Assembly: GCA_017546455.1 (NCBI GenBank)
Contig: JAFYWY010000098.1
Location: 1 to 34,535, forward strand
Direction of reading: 5' to 3'
DNA length: 34,535 bases
Source: Opitutales bacterium
GTDB taxonomy: Bacteria; Verrucomicrobiota; Verrucomicrobiia; Opitutales; UBA953
Shown: positions 15,034-24,216 of the stretch, one piece after another
Position numbering within the stretch: the first letter of the stretch is position 1
Layout: each line of letters begins with the position of its first letter
Notes under the pieces: model-generated
Told to the model about the DNA's origin: nothing
The model's input: only the letters and a program-made list of their open reading frames with translations
Databases searched by the model: none
Made by a program: the position numbers and the translations under genes

Positions 15034-17838
15034 TTCGTATTCGATTCCCGCACTCTGGGAGGAATCGAATAAATCCGGTAGGCGTTGAATTCTTGCTTCA
15101 AGATTGACTACGGCTTCCGTCTGCCGGGTTAGCGGATTGATTTGTTCCGATCGGAGAAGGAGGGTAAAACTGTCTCCGCGCGGACTTGCCCGTAGTGCGA
15201 GTGTTTCCAAAAGGTGTTCCTGTTTCAGGAATGCGGGAAACCATGCGGGAATTTTGTTGTCGTCGATGGTGTTAATTTGGGCGGATTCTATTCCGTTTTC
15301 GAGTATTCCGGAATCGGCGAAATCGGAAAGGGAAAGAAAAGGTTCCCGCTCTGAAAGACGTTGCTTGATTGTTTTGGCAAGGTAGTTGGCTAGAGAAGCG
15401 ACAGATTCGGGGGTGAGGCTACGTAATCCCTGGGCGAGTAAAAAATGCTCGCGCGAGCGCCGGGGTGCTTTTTCTAAGTCGCTGTCTTTCAGTGGATAAA
15501 TCTTTCCGCAGGAGGAAAAAATGTGAGCGGAGAAGGGCTGTGTGAAGTAAACGTTTTCCCAATCTTCCGGGTTGCTGTTTCGGTCCCAGGGCATGATTCG
15601 TCTCCGGTCACGTCCGGAGTATTGTTTCCATTGTCTGAAGGTATTGCTCAGAAGAGCCTCCCAGGCTTTTGTGTCCGTTGAGTTCAGATTGAACGGGCCG
15701 CGTATCATGCATTGCTCGGCAAAATTGAAATCTTTGCTTTTCTCGAGCGCTTGGAGTGAGAGCATTTGATCTTTATGGACGAAGAGCGGATTTTCGCTTG
15801 TCGTTGAAAATTCATTGCTAAATTGCAGCGAGAAAAAGTAACGGTCCAGAATTTGATTTATTTTTTGAGTTTTTACCGTTTCAGAATGGCGTCCGACAGC
15901 GAGTGGCGGAATCTTGTTTGCCTGAAGGAAACGCAGAGTTCCCGCAGAGGCATGCTTTCGGTTCGGAAGGTCGTAAAGCCTGATTTCCGAAAAGGCGGGC
16001 CTCGAGTTCTCTGTGCGGTGTTCGTTTACGAAGCGATCGAAGAAATAATTGCCGTCTTGTTCCTCTTCGGAGAGCCGGCGTGCTTCTTCTCCTGTATGGG
16101 CGGATACTTCGAAGGCGTTTGCAACGTAGGGGTTTTCGAAATCCAAAACGCCGTTTCGGAGGTCGCAGTGATCGAGCAGGTTTTTCATCGCTTTAGCGTC
16201 TTCGTATTTCAGTCGGATTCTAAATACGAGATTCGCCTGTTGTATCGTATAATCACCGGCTTTTTCGCGGTTGTATGTCTGGCCGCTTATAGTGAAATCG
16301 ACGTAGGGAAAGCGGAAGTTTTTTAGTGTGACGATTGGAGCCGAATAATCCTTAGGCTCCGTGGATTGCGGGAAGCTTCCGTTATAGTGTCGTATTACAA
16401 TGGATTCCGGAAGCATTGAAGGCATGGAAAAGATGTTAATCCTGTGCAAATCATGAAACCATCTGCCGTCGTTTGTTTTATAGGGGGCTTTGTTCGGATC
16501 GGAGTTTTTTTGAAATTTCCAGGTTGGGCCGCCGCAAATGCGCGAAAGCCCGGAACTTTGTCCTCGGGGGTCGGGAAATCGTGCGAGATAGATTTCGCCG
16601 GCGTGTAGCCCGGCAACGGGTGATTTGGGGTCATCTCCGAAACCCTGGTCACTTGCGTCGAAAATTTTGCAGTAGGCATTAAATGTTTTGTCCGAAGGTG
16701 TTTGCCTCACGAGCCCGAATCTTCCTGTCGGAAAATTTGAGAAATCGACGGAGAATTTTCCTCCTGTATCCAGATTTTGTATAAAGAAAGTCGGGAGTTG
16801 TGAAAAATCAATAAGGCCCAGTTGCCCGTCTGCGTGTGCGAGCATCGGGAATGTGTTCGGATTCCATAATTTCGCTGTGATGTGAAAGCGCACTCGGTGT
16901 TGTCCGTCCGTGCGTGCATTGATAAATCCGACGTGTAGTTTCAGGTCAACGGGAACGGGGACGATTCCGAAGCGGATTCCGAGTTGGCCGATTTCCGGCG
17001 GGACGGAACGGGAGACGGGAAGGCCGGCGTGGGGAAATTCTGGAAGCGCCTCTCTCAGGTTTTTAAGCAGGGAGGGCGGAAAGATTTCATCGCTGTTGTT
17101 TTCGTCGGAAAGGTCTTTTTTCAGTCGTTTGCGCGGCCAGTCGGCGATAACGCCGAAGGTGTGCAGGGTGGTGTCTGCAGGGGAAATTTTCTTTTGGCGT
17201 CCGTGCTTTGTGAAAAACCATGCGGGATCGTATTGTGCGGAGCGGATTGCTTCCGAGTGTTTTTCGTCCGAATCATCTCTGCGATTATCGTTTTTACCTA
17301 TGTAATTAAAATTCAATAATTGGTTGCGTGCCTGTCGCGTTGCTTCGTCTTCTTTGCCGGTCTTACTTTGCGGAGTCGGGCGTTTGGGCGGCACCAGCGG
17401 GAATTTTTGTGATTCGTCTATAATGAGATAGGCGAATCGGAATTGTTCGCCGACGTATTCCCAGGGAGCGGAGAGTGCCTTTCCGTCGTTTGATTTTCTC
17501 GGAAATTCCGCATGCTCGGTATCGGCAGTCTGCCCTGTGCCGGAGGAGAGCGGTACCGGTGTCTCCGGAGAGATTTTTTCCGGAAAATGGGGCGGCGGAT
17601 TGGCAACATTCCAGGCGAGGTGCGGGAAGCCGCTTGCGGAATGAGGATGGGCGCTTGTGACGACGGCATCGGTTCCCGCGATTTCCTGGAGACGGGCGAG
17701 GGCGATTTCGGCGGCATTGTAAGCAAAAGCCTGTAATGCGCTCCGTTTCTGTTTGGCGTCACTGATTTGTTTTTCGCGGTCGGCATGTGCTGAAACGGCG
17801 ATTCCGACGGCGCTCATGAGCAGGAGCAATACGGCCAC
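14968..17838 (-). CDS. Verru_Chthon cassette protein A-like prepilin protein
   Basis: A large (956 aa from the first GTG) protein whose N-terminus is a type IV prepilin-like helix. In frame upstream of 17838 the reading continues as RGKGFSLLAVAVLL (codons back to about 17868), i.e. a G|F prepilin cleavage site followed by the hydrophobic helix. Then come RSALQAFAYNAAEIALARLQEIAGTDAVVTS, which matches the layout of Verru_Chthon cassette A proteins as I know them. A long extracellular region with PNTFPMLAHADGQL and YDLPNRKHASAG follows. The frame is open to 17940 without ATG, GTG or TTG, so the true start is either a rare codon (ATT at 17877 or 17868, ATA at 17928) or lies behind a frameshift. 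Cassette proteins B-D are not adjacent. Confidence 0.75.
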   Translation of the reverse strand: MAVLLLLMSAVGIAVSAHADREKQISDAKQKRSALQAFAYNAAEIALARLQEIAGTDAVVTSAHPHSASGFPHLAWNVANPPPHFPEKISPETPVPLSSGTGQTADTEHAEFPRKSNDGKALSAPWEYVGEQFRFAYLIIDESQKFPLVPPKRPTPQSKTGKEDEATRQARNQLLNFNYIGKNDNRRDDSDEKHSEAIRSAQYDPAWFFTKHGRQKKISPADTTLHTFGVIADWPRKRLKKDLSDENNSDEIFPPSLLKNLREALPEFPHAGLPVSRSVPPEIGQLGIRFGIVPVPVDLKLHVGFINARTDGQHRVRFHITAKLWNPNTFPMLAHADGQLGLIDFSQLPTFFIQNLDTGGKFSVDFSNFPTGRFGLVRQTPSDKTFNAYCKIFDASDQGFGDDPKSPVAGLHAGEIYLARFPDPRGQSSGLSRICGGPTWKFQKNSDPNKAPYKTNDGRWFHDLHRINIFSMPSMLPESIVIRHYNGSFPQSTEPKDYSAPIVTLKNFRFPYVDFTISGQTYNREKAGDYTIQQANLVFRIRLKYEDAKAMKNLLDHCDLRNGVLDFENPYVANAFEVSAHTGEEARRLSEEEQDGNYFFDRFVNEHRTENSRPAFSEIRLYDLPNRKHASAGTLRFLQANKIPPLAVGRHSETVKTQKINQILDRYFFSLQFSNEFSTTSENPLFVHKDQMLSLQALEKSKDFNFAEQCMIRGPFNLNSTDTKAWEALLSNTFRQWKQYSGRDRRRIMPWDRNSNPEDWENVYFTQPFSAHIFSSCGKIYPLKDSDLEKAPRRSREHFLLAQGLRSLTPESVASLANYLAKTIKQRLSEREPFLSLSDFADSGILENGIESAQINTIDDNKIPAWFPAFLKQEHLLETLALRASPRGDSFTLLLRSEQINPLTRQTEAVVNLEARIQRLPDLFDSSQSAGIEYESANGKNRRFGRRFRILSFKFL

Positions 17839-18053
17839 GGCTAAGAGTGAGAATCCTTTTCCCCGAATCCCGGTAATGGCATTTCGGGTAAAATAGTTTC
17901 GGTATGGATTGTGTGTAGGTTGTTTTATGTCGGGGAGGATTTATAAAAGTTGTATTAAAGTCAACGGTTTTTCTTTTCCTGCTTTAAAAGAGAGCTTTTT
18001 TGGGCTATCGTTTTCGCTAAATAACACATTAACCCCCGATACGAGACAAAAAC

Positions 18054-19988
18054 ATGGAACTTATCGAAGCGATTAAGGCGGCTTTTGCGGCCGGCAATAT
18101 TACCGAAGACACGAAAAACAACTTCACGGAATGGCTTTCCGCCGGATTCCTTCCGGCTTGGGCTGTCACGGCGATTGAAGAGCTCGTCGCCGACGCTCAG
18201 TGGAGCGAAATCAACGACCGATTTTTCAAGAAGATCGCCTTTGGTACGGGCGGGATGCGTGGCCGTACCATCGGAAAAGTAACGCCGCCGGCGGAGGCGG
18301 GTACGCGCGATGCTCTCGGTGCTCCGGAACATCCGGCTGTCGGCACGGCCAACCTGAACGACTTCAATATCGTTCGCGCAACGGTCGGTTTGTTCCGCTA
18401 TATTTCCAAGTACCTCGCTTCTACGGGGGCAACGCGCGCACCGCGTATCGTCATTGCCCACGACGTCCGCCATTTCTCGAAGCACTTCTCGCAACTTGCG
18501 GCGAGCATCTGGACGAAGCTCGGCGGGGAAGCTTATGTTTTTGATGATGCCCGTTCCGTCCCGCAGCTGAGCTTCACGATTCGCGCTCTTGAAACGGATA
18601 CCGGTATCGCATTGACGGCGAGCCACAACCCGTCGCACGACAACGGCTTCAAGTGCTACTTCAACGACGGAGCGCAGGTTATTTCTCCGCATGCGGAATC
18701 CATCATCGGCGAAGTTAATGCCGTAACGCTTGCGGACATTCCGCAGTTCCTGACAAAGGATCTCTCGCAGGTCAAAATCGTTCCCGCGGAAATCGAAGAA
18801 CGCTATCTCACGGACCTGGAATGCGCCGTTTTGGACAAGGCCGTTATCAAGGAATCGCCGATTAAGCTCTGCTACACGAATATTCACGGTACGGGCGACG
18901 TGATGATCGTCCCCGCGATGAAGAAATTCGGCGTTGACATCACGGTGGTCGAGGAACAGCTGCCGCACGACGGCCGCTTCCCGACTGTTAAGTCGCCGAA
19001 TCCGGAAAACGCCGAGGCATTTACGCTCTCGCTTGCCAAGGCTAAGGAAATCGGTGCGGATATTGTTATCGGAACGGACCCGGACGACGACCGTGTCGGC
19101 ATCGCCGCGCGCAATCGTGACGGCTCCTATACGCTTTACTCCGGCAACCAAACCGGATCCATGCTCACGGCTTTCCGTTGCGCCCGCATGAAAGAACTCG
19201 GTATCCTGCCGCCGGAAGGTTCTCCGCACGCGACGATTATTAAGACCTTCGTCACGTCGCCGATTTGGGACGTCATCGCCGAAAAGAACGGCCTGCGCTG
19301 CGTGAACGCGCTTACGGGCTTTAAGTGGATCGGCGCAAAGCTTCAGAAGTACCAGAAGGAAGTTGAGAAGACCGTCCCGAATTATATGTCGCTTCCGTGG
19401 CGCGAACGTGCGGCGGCGCAGCTTTCCGCAGGTATGTTCTACGTATTCGGCGGCGAAGAAAGCTACGGCTATCTGCACTCGGATAGCGTCCGCGATAAGG
19501 ACGGCAATGCCGCAGCACTCATGGTTGTCGAAATGGCTTCCTGGGTGAAGGCTAAGGGCATGACGCTTCCGGAATACCTTGATTCGATTTATCGCGATTA
19601 CGGTTACTTCCAGGAATCCTTGCTCAATATCGTCCTCGAAGGTGCTAAGGGCGCTGCGCAAATTAAGCGCATCCTGGCTTCGCTCCGCGAAAATCCGCCG
19701 CAGGAGGTCCTCGGGAAGAAGGTTGTTTCCTTCCTCGATTTCGGCCGCGACGAAATTAAGGATTGCGACGGCGACATTATTCCGAAGGAAGACTTCTACT
19801 TCTTCACCTTGGAAGACGGCATGAAGATTGCCGTGCGCGGAAGCGGAACCGAACCCAAGATCAAGTTCTACCTCTTCGCGACGAGCTCGAATCCGGACCT
19901 TGCTGCCGCTAAGGCGGATGCTGCGGCTGCAATCGATGCCGCCAAGGCATTCCTGCAGGAAGAGGCGATGAAGCGCGCCGACGCGTAA
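18054..19988 (+). CDS. Phosphoglucomutase / phosphomannomutase
   Basis: Alpha-D-phosphohexomutase that interconverts sugar 1- and 6-phosphates through a phosphoserine and links glycolysis to glycogen, envelope and capsule sugars. 644 aa. Motifs in order: FGTGGMRG (about 62-69), the catalytic TASHNPSHDNG loop with S190, the metal-binding DPDDDRVG (342-349), the sugar-binding GGEESYGYL, and the C-terminal phosphate loop RGSGTEPKIKFYL. Length and the EWLSAG-type N-terminus fit the long PgcA-like branch. Codons are strongly biased to AAG, GAA, TTC, CGC and ATC, which suggests high expression. A terminator follows. pgcA is a possible symbol, but I cannot fix substrate preference. Confidence 0.93.
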   Translation: MELIEAIKAAFAAGNITEDTKNNFTEWLSAGFLPAWAVTAIEELVADAQWSEINDRFFKKIAFGTGGMRGRTIGKVTPPAEAGTRDALGAPEHPAVGTANLNDFNIVRATVGLFRYISKYLASTGATRAPRIVIAHDVRHFSKHFSQLAASIWTKLGGEAYVFDDARSVPQLSFTIRALETDTGIALTASHNPSHDNGFKCYFNDGAQVISPHAESIIGEVNAVTLADIPQFLTKDLSQVKIVPAEIEERYLTDLECAVLDKAVIKESPIKLCYTNIHGTGDVMIVPAMKKFGVDITVVEEQLPHDGRFPTVKSPNPENAEAFTLSLAKAKEIGADIVIGTDPDDDRVGIAARNRDGSYTLYSGNQTGSMLTAFRCARMKELGILPPEGSPHATIIKTFVTSPIWDVIAEKNGLRCVNALTGFKWIGAKLQKYQKEVEKTVPNYMSLPWRERAAAQLSAGMFYVFGGEESYGYLHSDSVRDKDGNAAALMVVEMASWVKAKGMTLPEYLDSIYRDYGYFQESLLNIVLEGAKGAAQIKRILASLRENPPQEVLGKKVVSFLDFGRDEIKDCDGDIIPKEDFYFFTLEDGMKIAVRGSGTEPKIKFYLFATSSNPDLAAAKADAAAAIDAAKAFLQEEAMKRADA

Positions 19989-20020
19989 TGATCGGTTCTC
20001 CGAAAAAGAACATGCTTTCC

Positions 20021-20057
20021 CGTTCCCGTGACGATTGCCGTCGCGGGAACGTTTTTT
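20021..20057 (+). terminator. Intrinsic terminator downstream of the phosphohexomutase
   Basis: CGTTCCCG (20021-20028) pairs with CGGGAACG (20044-20051), followed by six Ts. It lies 32 bp past the stop codon and separates this gene from crcB. It shares its stem core with three other terminators in the window. Confidence 0.82.
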
Positions 20058-20091
20058 CCCTTTGTTCGAGAAAAACGAAGCTCGTGGCCCG

Positions 20092-20472
20092 ATGAATCCG
20101 GAAGTCTTGAAAAACGTATTGGCCGTCGGTTTCGGAAGTGCCCTCGGCGGTATTGCGCGTTACGGAATCGCCCTCGCCCTGAAAAATCTCAGTGGAGCCT
20201 TTCCGTGGGGAACCCTGTGTGTTAACGCGCTCGGGTGCTTCCTGCTCGGTCTGCTTTGGGGCTGGTTCGGTCGTCACGGCAACACGGACGGAGCTTGGGC
20301 GCTTTTTCTCTCGGTCGGCTTTTGCGGCGGTTTTACGACGTTTTCCACCTTCTCCAAGGAAGCACTGGCTTTACTCCAGAGCGGGGCGTGGACGGCTTTT
20401 GTGCTCTACCTCATCGGGAGTGTCGTCGTCGGCCTCGTTCTGATGCTGCTGGCTTACTCGCTCGCGAAATAG
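20092..20472 (+). CDS. crcB: Fluoride ion channel CrcB/Fluc
   Basis: Small dual-topology channel that expels fluoride. 126 aa with four hydrophobic segments. Family marks are GGIARYG (about 19-25), GTLCVNALGCFLLG (N45 conserved in the pore), and GFCGGFTTFSTFSKE, which holds the phenylalanine-box residues (F81, F84, F87) and the central sodium site. The ATG at 20092 is chosen. An upstream TTG (20035) would place the N-terminus inside the terminator hairpin. I see no fluoride riboswitch in the 100 bp upstream. Confidence 0.93.
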   Translation: MNPEVLKNVLAVGFGSALGGIARYGIALALKNLSGAFPWGTLCVNALGCFLLGLLWGWFGRHGNTDGAWALFLSVGFCGGFTTFSTFSKEALALLQSGAWTAFVLYLIGSVVVGLVLMLLAYSLAK

Positions 20473-20496
20473 CGTCAACGAAGCTGTCCGGCTGAG

Positions 20497-20512
20497 TGCT
20501 ACACGTGGAACA
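20497..20512. other. Degenerate parS-like site
   Basis: TGCTACACGTGGAACA differs from the two perfect parS palindromes at 2 of 16 positions and sits in an intergenic gap 15.7 kb from the candidate origin. One half-site and the CACGTG core are intact. It may be a weak ParB site or chance. Confidence 0.35.
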
Positions 20513-20591
20513 CCGGCTCCGTTTGCGGCTTGTGGGCTGTAAATTTGTTTGGAATTTTTAGGTGTATGCGTTAATCTTCGCGGCATATAGG

Positions 20592-20840
20592 ATGTGTACT
20601 CTCCGCAGAGATTGGATTCTTTCCCGAATGGCGTATTTGTCGCTGTCCGGCGGAATATTTGTCTTGGCGGCCTGTGCGGCGCGGGAACCCGAAGATCCGG
20701 GTTACAACAAACCGGCGGTTTCCGGCGTCGTAAGCGGAGAAATTCAGTCTATGGACGGCTATCTCGAGGCCGTTCGGAAGGAAAACGAACGCCGAATCAG
20801 GACCGAAGGCGATGTTTGGAGCAATCCGGAAGATTTTTAA
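20592..20840 (+). CDS. Small putative lipoprotein
   Basis: 82 aa from the ATG at 20592; alternatives are 20562 and 20628, none with a clear ribosome-binding site. A basic n-region, a hydrophobic stretch (YLSLSGGIFVLAAC) and the lipobox LAAC mark a lipoprotein signal. The mature part is short (about 53 aa) and charged: PEDPGYNKPAVSG, SMDGYLEAV, RKENERRIR and a terminal DVWSNPEDF. I know no function. It ends 11 bp before the RelE-like gene and may be cotranscribed with it and pssA. Confidence 0.65.
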   Translation: MCTLRRDWILSRMAYLSLSGGIFVLAACAAREPEDPGYNKPAVSGVVSGEIQSMDGYLEAVRKENERRIRTEGDVWSNPEDF

Positions 20841-20851
20841 AAAGAATACTT

Positions 20852-21202
20852 ATGAACCAGTTAAATTTCAGTGACCAAAGCACGGCGGAGCTCAATAAGC
20901 TGTCCCCGCTCGATCAGATGCCCATCATTGATGCCTTGACGAATATTTCGCTCGACGAGTTGAAGAACGACAAGAATGCCTACGGTGCATTTGTCCGCGG
21001 CAAGCAGACCTTCTATCGCCTCCGTCAGGGCGACTTACGGATTTATTTCACGGCCTCCGAAAACGAAATCTTCTGCAGCTATATCCTGCACAAACACAGC
21101 ATCACGGATTTCGCTTTCCGTGCCAATCTCCCCGTTAAGGACGAGCACATCGTCGAACAGGACAAGAATTTCTGGGATTATCTCGATTCCTTTAACAAAT
21201 AA
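20852..21202 (+). CDS. Orphan RelE/ParE-fold-like protein
   Basis: 116 aa. The first half is helical (LNFSDQSTAELNKL, MPIIDALTNI). The second half has the strand pattern of RelE/ParE toxins, with KQTFYRLRQGDLRIYFT followed by FCSYILHKH. This is the YRLRxGDyRi / ihHR pattern of the superfamily, though the basic residues of an active RNase are only partly recognisable. An acidic tail (EHIVEQDKNFWDYLDSF) is extra. No antitoxin gene flanks it: upstream is a lipoprotein, and downstream (21 bp) pssA. It may have been domesticated to another role. The fold assignment is by eye. Confidence 0.65.
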   Translation: MNQLNFSDQSTAELNKLSPLDQMPIIDALTNISLDELKNDKNAYGAFVRGKQTFYRLRQGDLRIYFTASENEIFCSYILHKHSITDFAFRANLPVKDEHIVEQDKNFWDYLDSFNK

Positions 21203-21223
21203 CCCAAACCGGAGCAAAAGGAC

Positions 21224-22147
21224 ATGAACGACGACAATCAAACCGTTCCCGCGCCGACGGAGCCGAAATACAAGTGCGTCCAGGATGCCGCGAGAATTTA
21301 CATCCTCCCGAATTTCTTCACGGCGGGAAATATGTTTTGCGGCTTCATGTCGCTCTGCCAGTGCATCGAAGCGAAGTACAGCGAGACTCTTGCTGCCGCC
21401 AACGAAAAGTACATGCTCGCCGTCTATCTGATTTTCGGGGCCTGCCTTTTCGACCTCTTCGACGGCCGCATGGCGCGCATGTTTAAGAAAGAATCGATGT
21501 TCGGGGCTGAGTTCGACTCGATTGCCGACACCGTTTCCTTCGGCGTTGCCCCCGCGTTTCTGGTTTACTTCCTGATTCTCGACCCGAGCCGCAGCGCTGC
21601 CGAATTCGGCGATATGCTCGCGAAGGTCGGTCCGATAGTCGGCTTCATTTACCTGCTTTGCGCGGGTATCCGCTTGGCGAAGTTCAACGTATTGACGAAT
21701 CCGCTCATCCCCGGCAACGAGAAGAAGAGCCCGGCATCCGATTTCATGGGCATTCCCTCGCCGGTGGCCGCCGCGATTACCGCATCGTTCGTGCTCCTGC
21801 TTACGAGCATGAACGGCGGAGAAACGAACTCTTCCGCCCAAACGCTTCAGGACTACATTCCGATCGTGTTGCTTCCGACGATGGTGCTCGTTTCCATTCT
21901 CATGGTTACGAATATCCCGTATCCGACCTTCAAGCACATCAACTGGAATACGAAGGCAAAGGCCCAAGCCTTTATCCTTATTGTGCTCTTCGTTATCTTC
22001 GCCTTGTTGTTCCACGTGTACGCGATTCCCGCTGCGCTGTTGGCATATGTGCTTTTCGGGCTGATTCGCGCCTTGCGCCGGAAAATCTCCCGCGGGAAAG
22101 TCGTCCCCGAAGAAGAGGAAAACGGAGCGATTGAAGATACGTTCTAA
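21224..22147 (+). CDS. pssA: CDP-diacylglycerol-serine O-phosphatidyltransferase
   Basis: Integral membrane enzyme that makes phosphatidylserine, the precursor of phosphatidylethanolamine, from CDP-diacylglycerol and serine. It carries the complete CDP-alcohol phosphotransferase signature D80-G81-x2-A84-R85-x8-G94-x3-D98-x3-D102. The N-terminal IYILPNFFTAGNMFCGF is typical of the Gram-positive-like/type II PssA subclass. There are six or more hydrophobic segments up to about residue 285 and an acidic cytosolic tail. The 307-residue length is somewhat longer than many homologues. psd, the next enzyme, is not in the window. Confidence 0.92.
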   Translation: MNDDNQTVPAPTEPKYKCVQDAARIYILPNFFTAGNMFCGFMSLCQCIEAKYSETLAAANEKYMLAVYLIFGACLFDLFDGRMARMFKKESMFGAEFDSIADTVSFGVAPAFLVYFLILDPSRSAAEFGDMLAKVGPIVGFIYLLCAGIRLAKFNVLTNPLIPGNEKKSPASDFMGIPSPVAAAITASFVLLLTSMNGGETNSSAQTLQDYIPIVLLPTMVLVSILMVTNIPYPTFKHINWNTKAKAQAFILIVLFVIFALLFHVYAIPAALLAYVLFGLIRALRRKISRGKVVPEEEENGAIEDTF

Positions 22148-22228
22148 ATCTCCCGTTTTTCGGCTTGCAAAAGCATGCCCGTAAGCATTCCATTTCGAAC
22201 AAACCTTATTTAAGATTTTTTAATCACT

Positions 22229-23068
22229 ATGAAGAAAGCAATCCTCCCCCTTACGATGCTCGCTCTCGCCGGTACCGCGTTTGCGCAGCAGGCCGCTGTT
22301 GCTCAGGAAAACAACGTCGAAGTCGGCGCTAAATTTGCCTACGAATCCCACTACGTGTATCGCGGGATTGACCAGTCTGATGACAACCTCCAGACGACGC
22401 TCAATGTCGGTGTTGGCGGTTTCGGTTCCGGCTACTGGGCTGTCCGTGCTTACGGCGAACTCGCCTACATGTCCCCGGTTTCCGACGAAGGCAATGAAGC
22501 CGATTGGACCCTCGGAGCACGTGCTGTCTACGCTGACGAATACTTCTTTGACTTCGGCTATCGCTTTAAGAGCTACCCGAACGGCGGCATTGAACACGCC
22601 CACTCGATGCGCCGCGCTTACGTCAACCGCTCCAACGAACTGTTCCTCCAGGTTGGTCGTGATGTCGAGCTCGTTACGGACGAAGATTGGTCCCGCGTCA
22701 TCATTTCCGGTTCTGTCTCCTACGACTGGAATCTTGAGCAGACCACCTGGGAAGTTTCCGCCGAAAAGACTTTCGAAAGCATTTTCACTAACGAAACGGA
22801 TCTCGCTCTCGGCGTTACCTACGGCTACATCACCGCAAACGATTGGATCGGTGACCAGTACCATGGCGTCGGCGATCCGGACAACGATTACGGCTATCTC
22901 ACGGTCAAGGCAGACCTCATTTACCACCTGAATACCTCGACCGAGCTCAGCGTCGGCGTCCACTATTCCTACAACAATGACCATGACCGCTATGTCGGTG
23001 CGTGGCGTGTTATGGACATTGATTGCAACACCTTCTGGTGGGGTGTTTCGCTCAATTTCTGCTACTAA
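22229..23068 (+). CDS. TorF-like outer-membrane beta-barrel protein
   Basis: 279 aa with a standard signal peptide (about 1-20, ending AFAQ) and no cytoplasmic features. The mature protein is a run of alternating polar/aromatic strands: KFAYESHYVYRGIDQS, YWAVRAYGELAY and YGYLTVKADLIYHL. It closes with a terminal aromatic strand, WWGVSLNFCY, as required for BAM insertion. The SHYVYRGIDQSDD segment is the mark of TorF-family putative porins. Codon choice is extremely biased, like gap, suggesting an abundant protein. gap begins 45 bp after its stop with no terminator between, so partial cotranscription is possible. Confidence 0.8.
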   Translation: MKKAILPLTMLALAGTAFAQQAAVAQENNVEVGAKFAYESHYVYRGIDQSDDNLQTTLNVGVGGFGSGYWAVRAYGELAYMSPVSDEGNEADWTLGARAVYADEYFFDFGYRFKSYPNGGIEHAHSMRRAYVNRSNELFLQVGRDVELVTDEDWSRVIISGSVSYDWNLEQTTWEVSAEKTFESIFTNETDLALGVTYGYITANDWIGDQYHGVGDPDNDYGYLTVKADLIYHLNTSTELSVGVHYSYNNDHDRYVGAWRVMDIDCNTFWWGVSLNFCY

Positions 23069-23101
23069 TCCATCGAAAAACTATTTTTTTAACCTACATA
23101 A

Positions 23102-24115
<1,014 letters not shown>

Positions 24116-24134
24116 GTAATTTCGGATAATTGAG

Positions 24135-24171
24135 AAAAACGTTCCCGCAAGCAACGGCGGGAACGTTTTTT
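24135..24171 (+). terminator. gap intrinsic terminator
   Basis: AAAAACGTTCCCGC (24135-24148) pairs with GCGGGAACGTTTTT (24157-24170) around an 8-nt loop, followed by further Ts. Strong, possibly bidirectional, with the same stem core as three other terminators here. Confidence 0.9.
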
Positions 24172-24216
24172 ATTTTTACGCTTTAAGAAGCTACAACTTC
24201 AAATTAGATTCTGAGC

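Noticed and set aside
17961-19661. Long open frame (566 codons) on the minus strand
   Set aside because: Shadow of the phosphohexomutase; its Arg/Val-rich composition is typical of antisense reading of a GC3-biased gene.
20058-20091. Fluoride riboswitch before crcB
   Set aside because: The space after the terminator is too short and lacks the conserved core.
22008-22023. parS-like TGTTCCACGTG inside pssA
   Set aside because: Only one half-site is intact, with four mismatches to the palindrome; explained by coding sequence.
24172-24216. SAH riboswitch before ahcY
   Set aside because: Only 45 bp separate the gap terminator from the start codon, and no pseudoknot-like pairing is visible.
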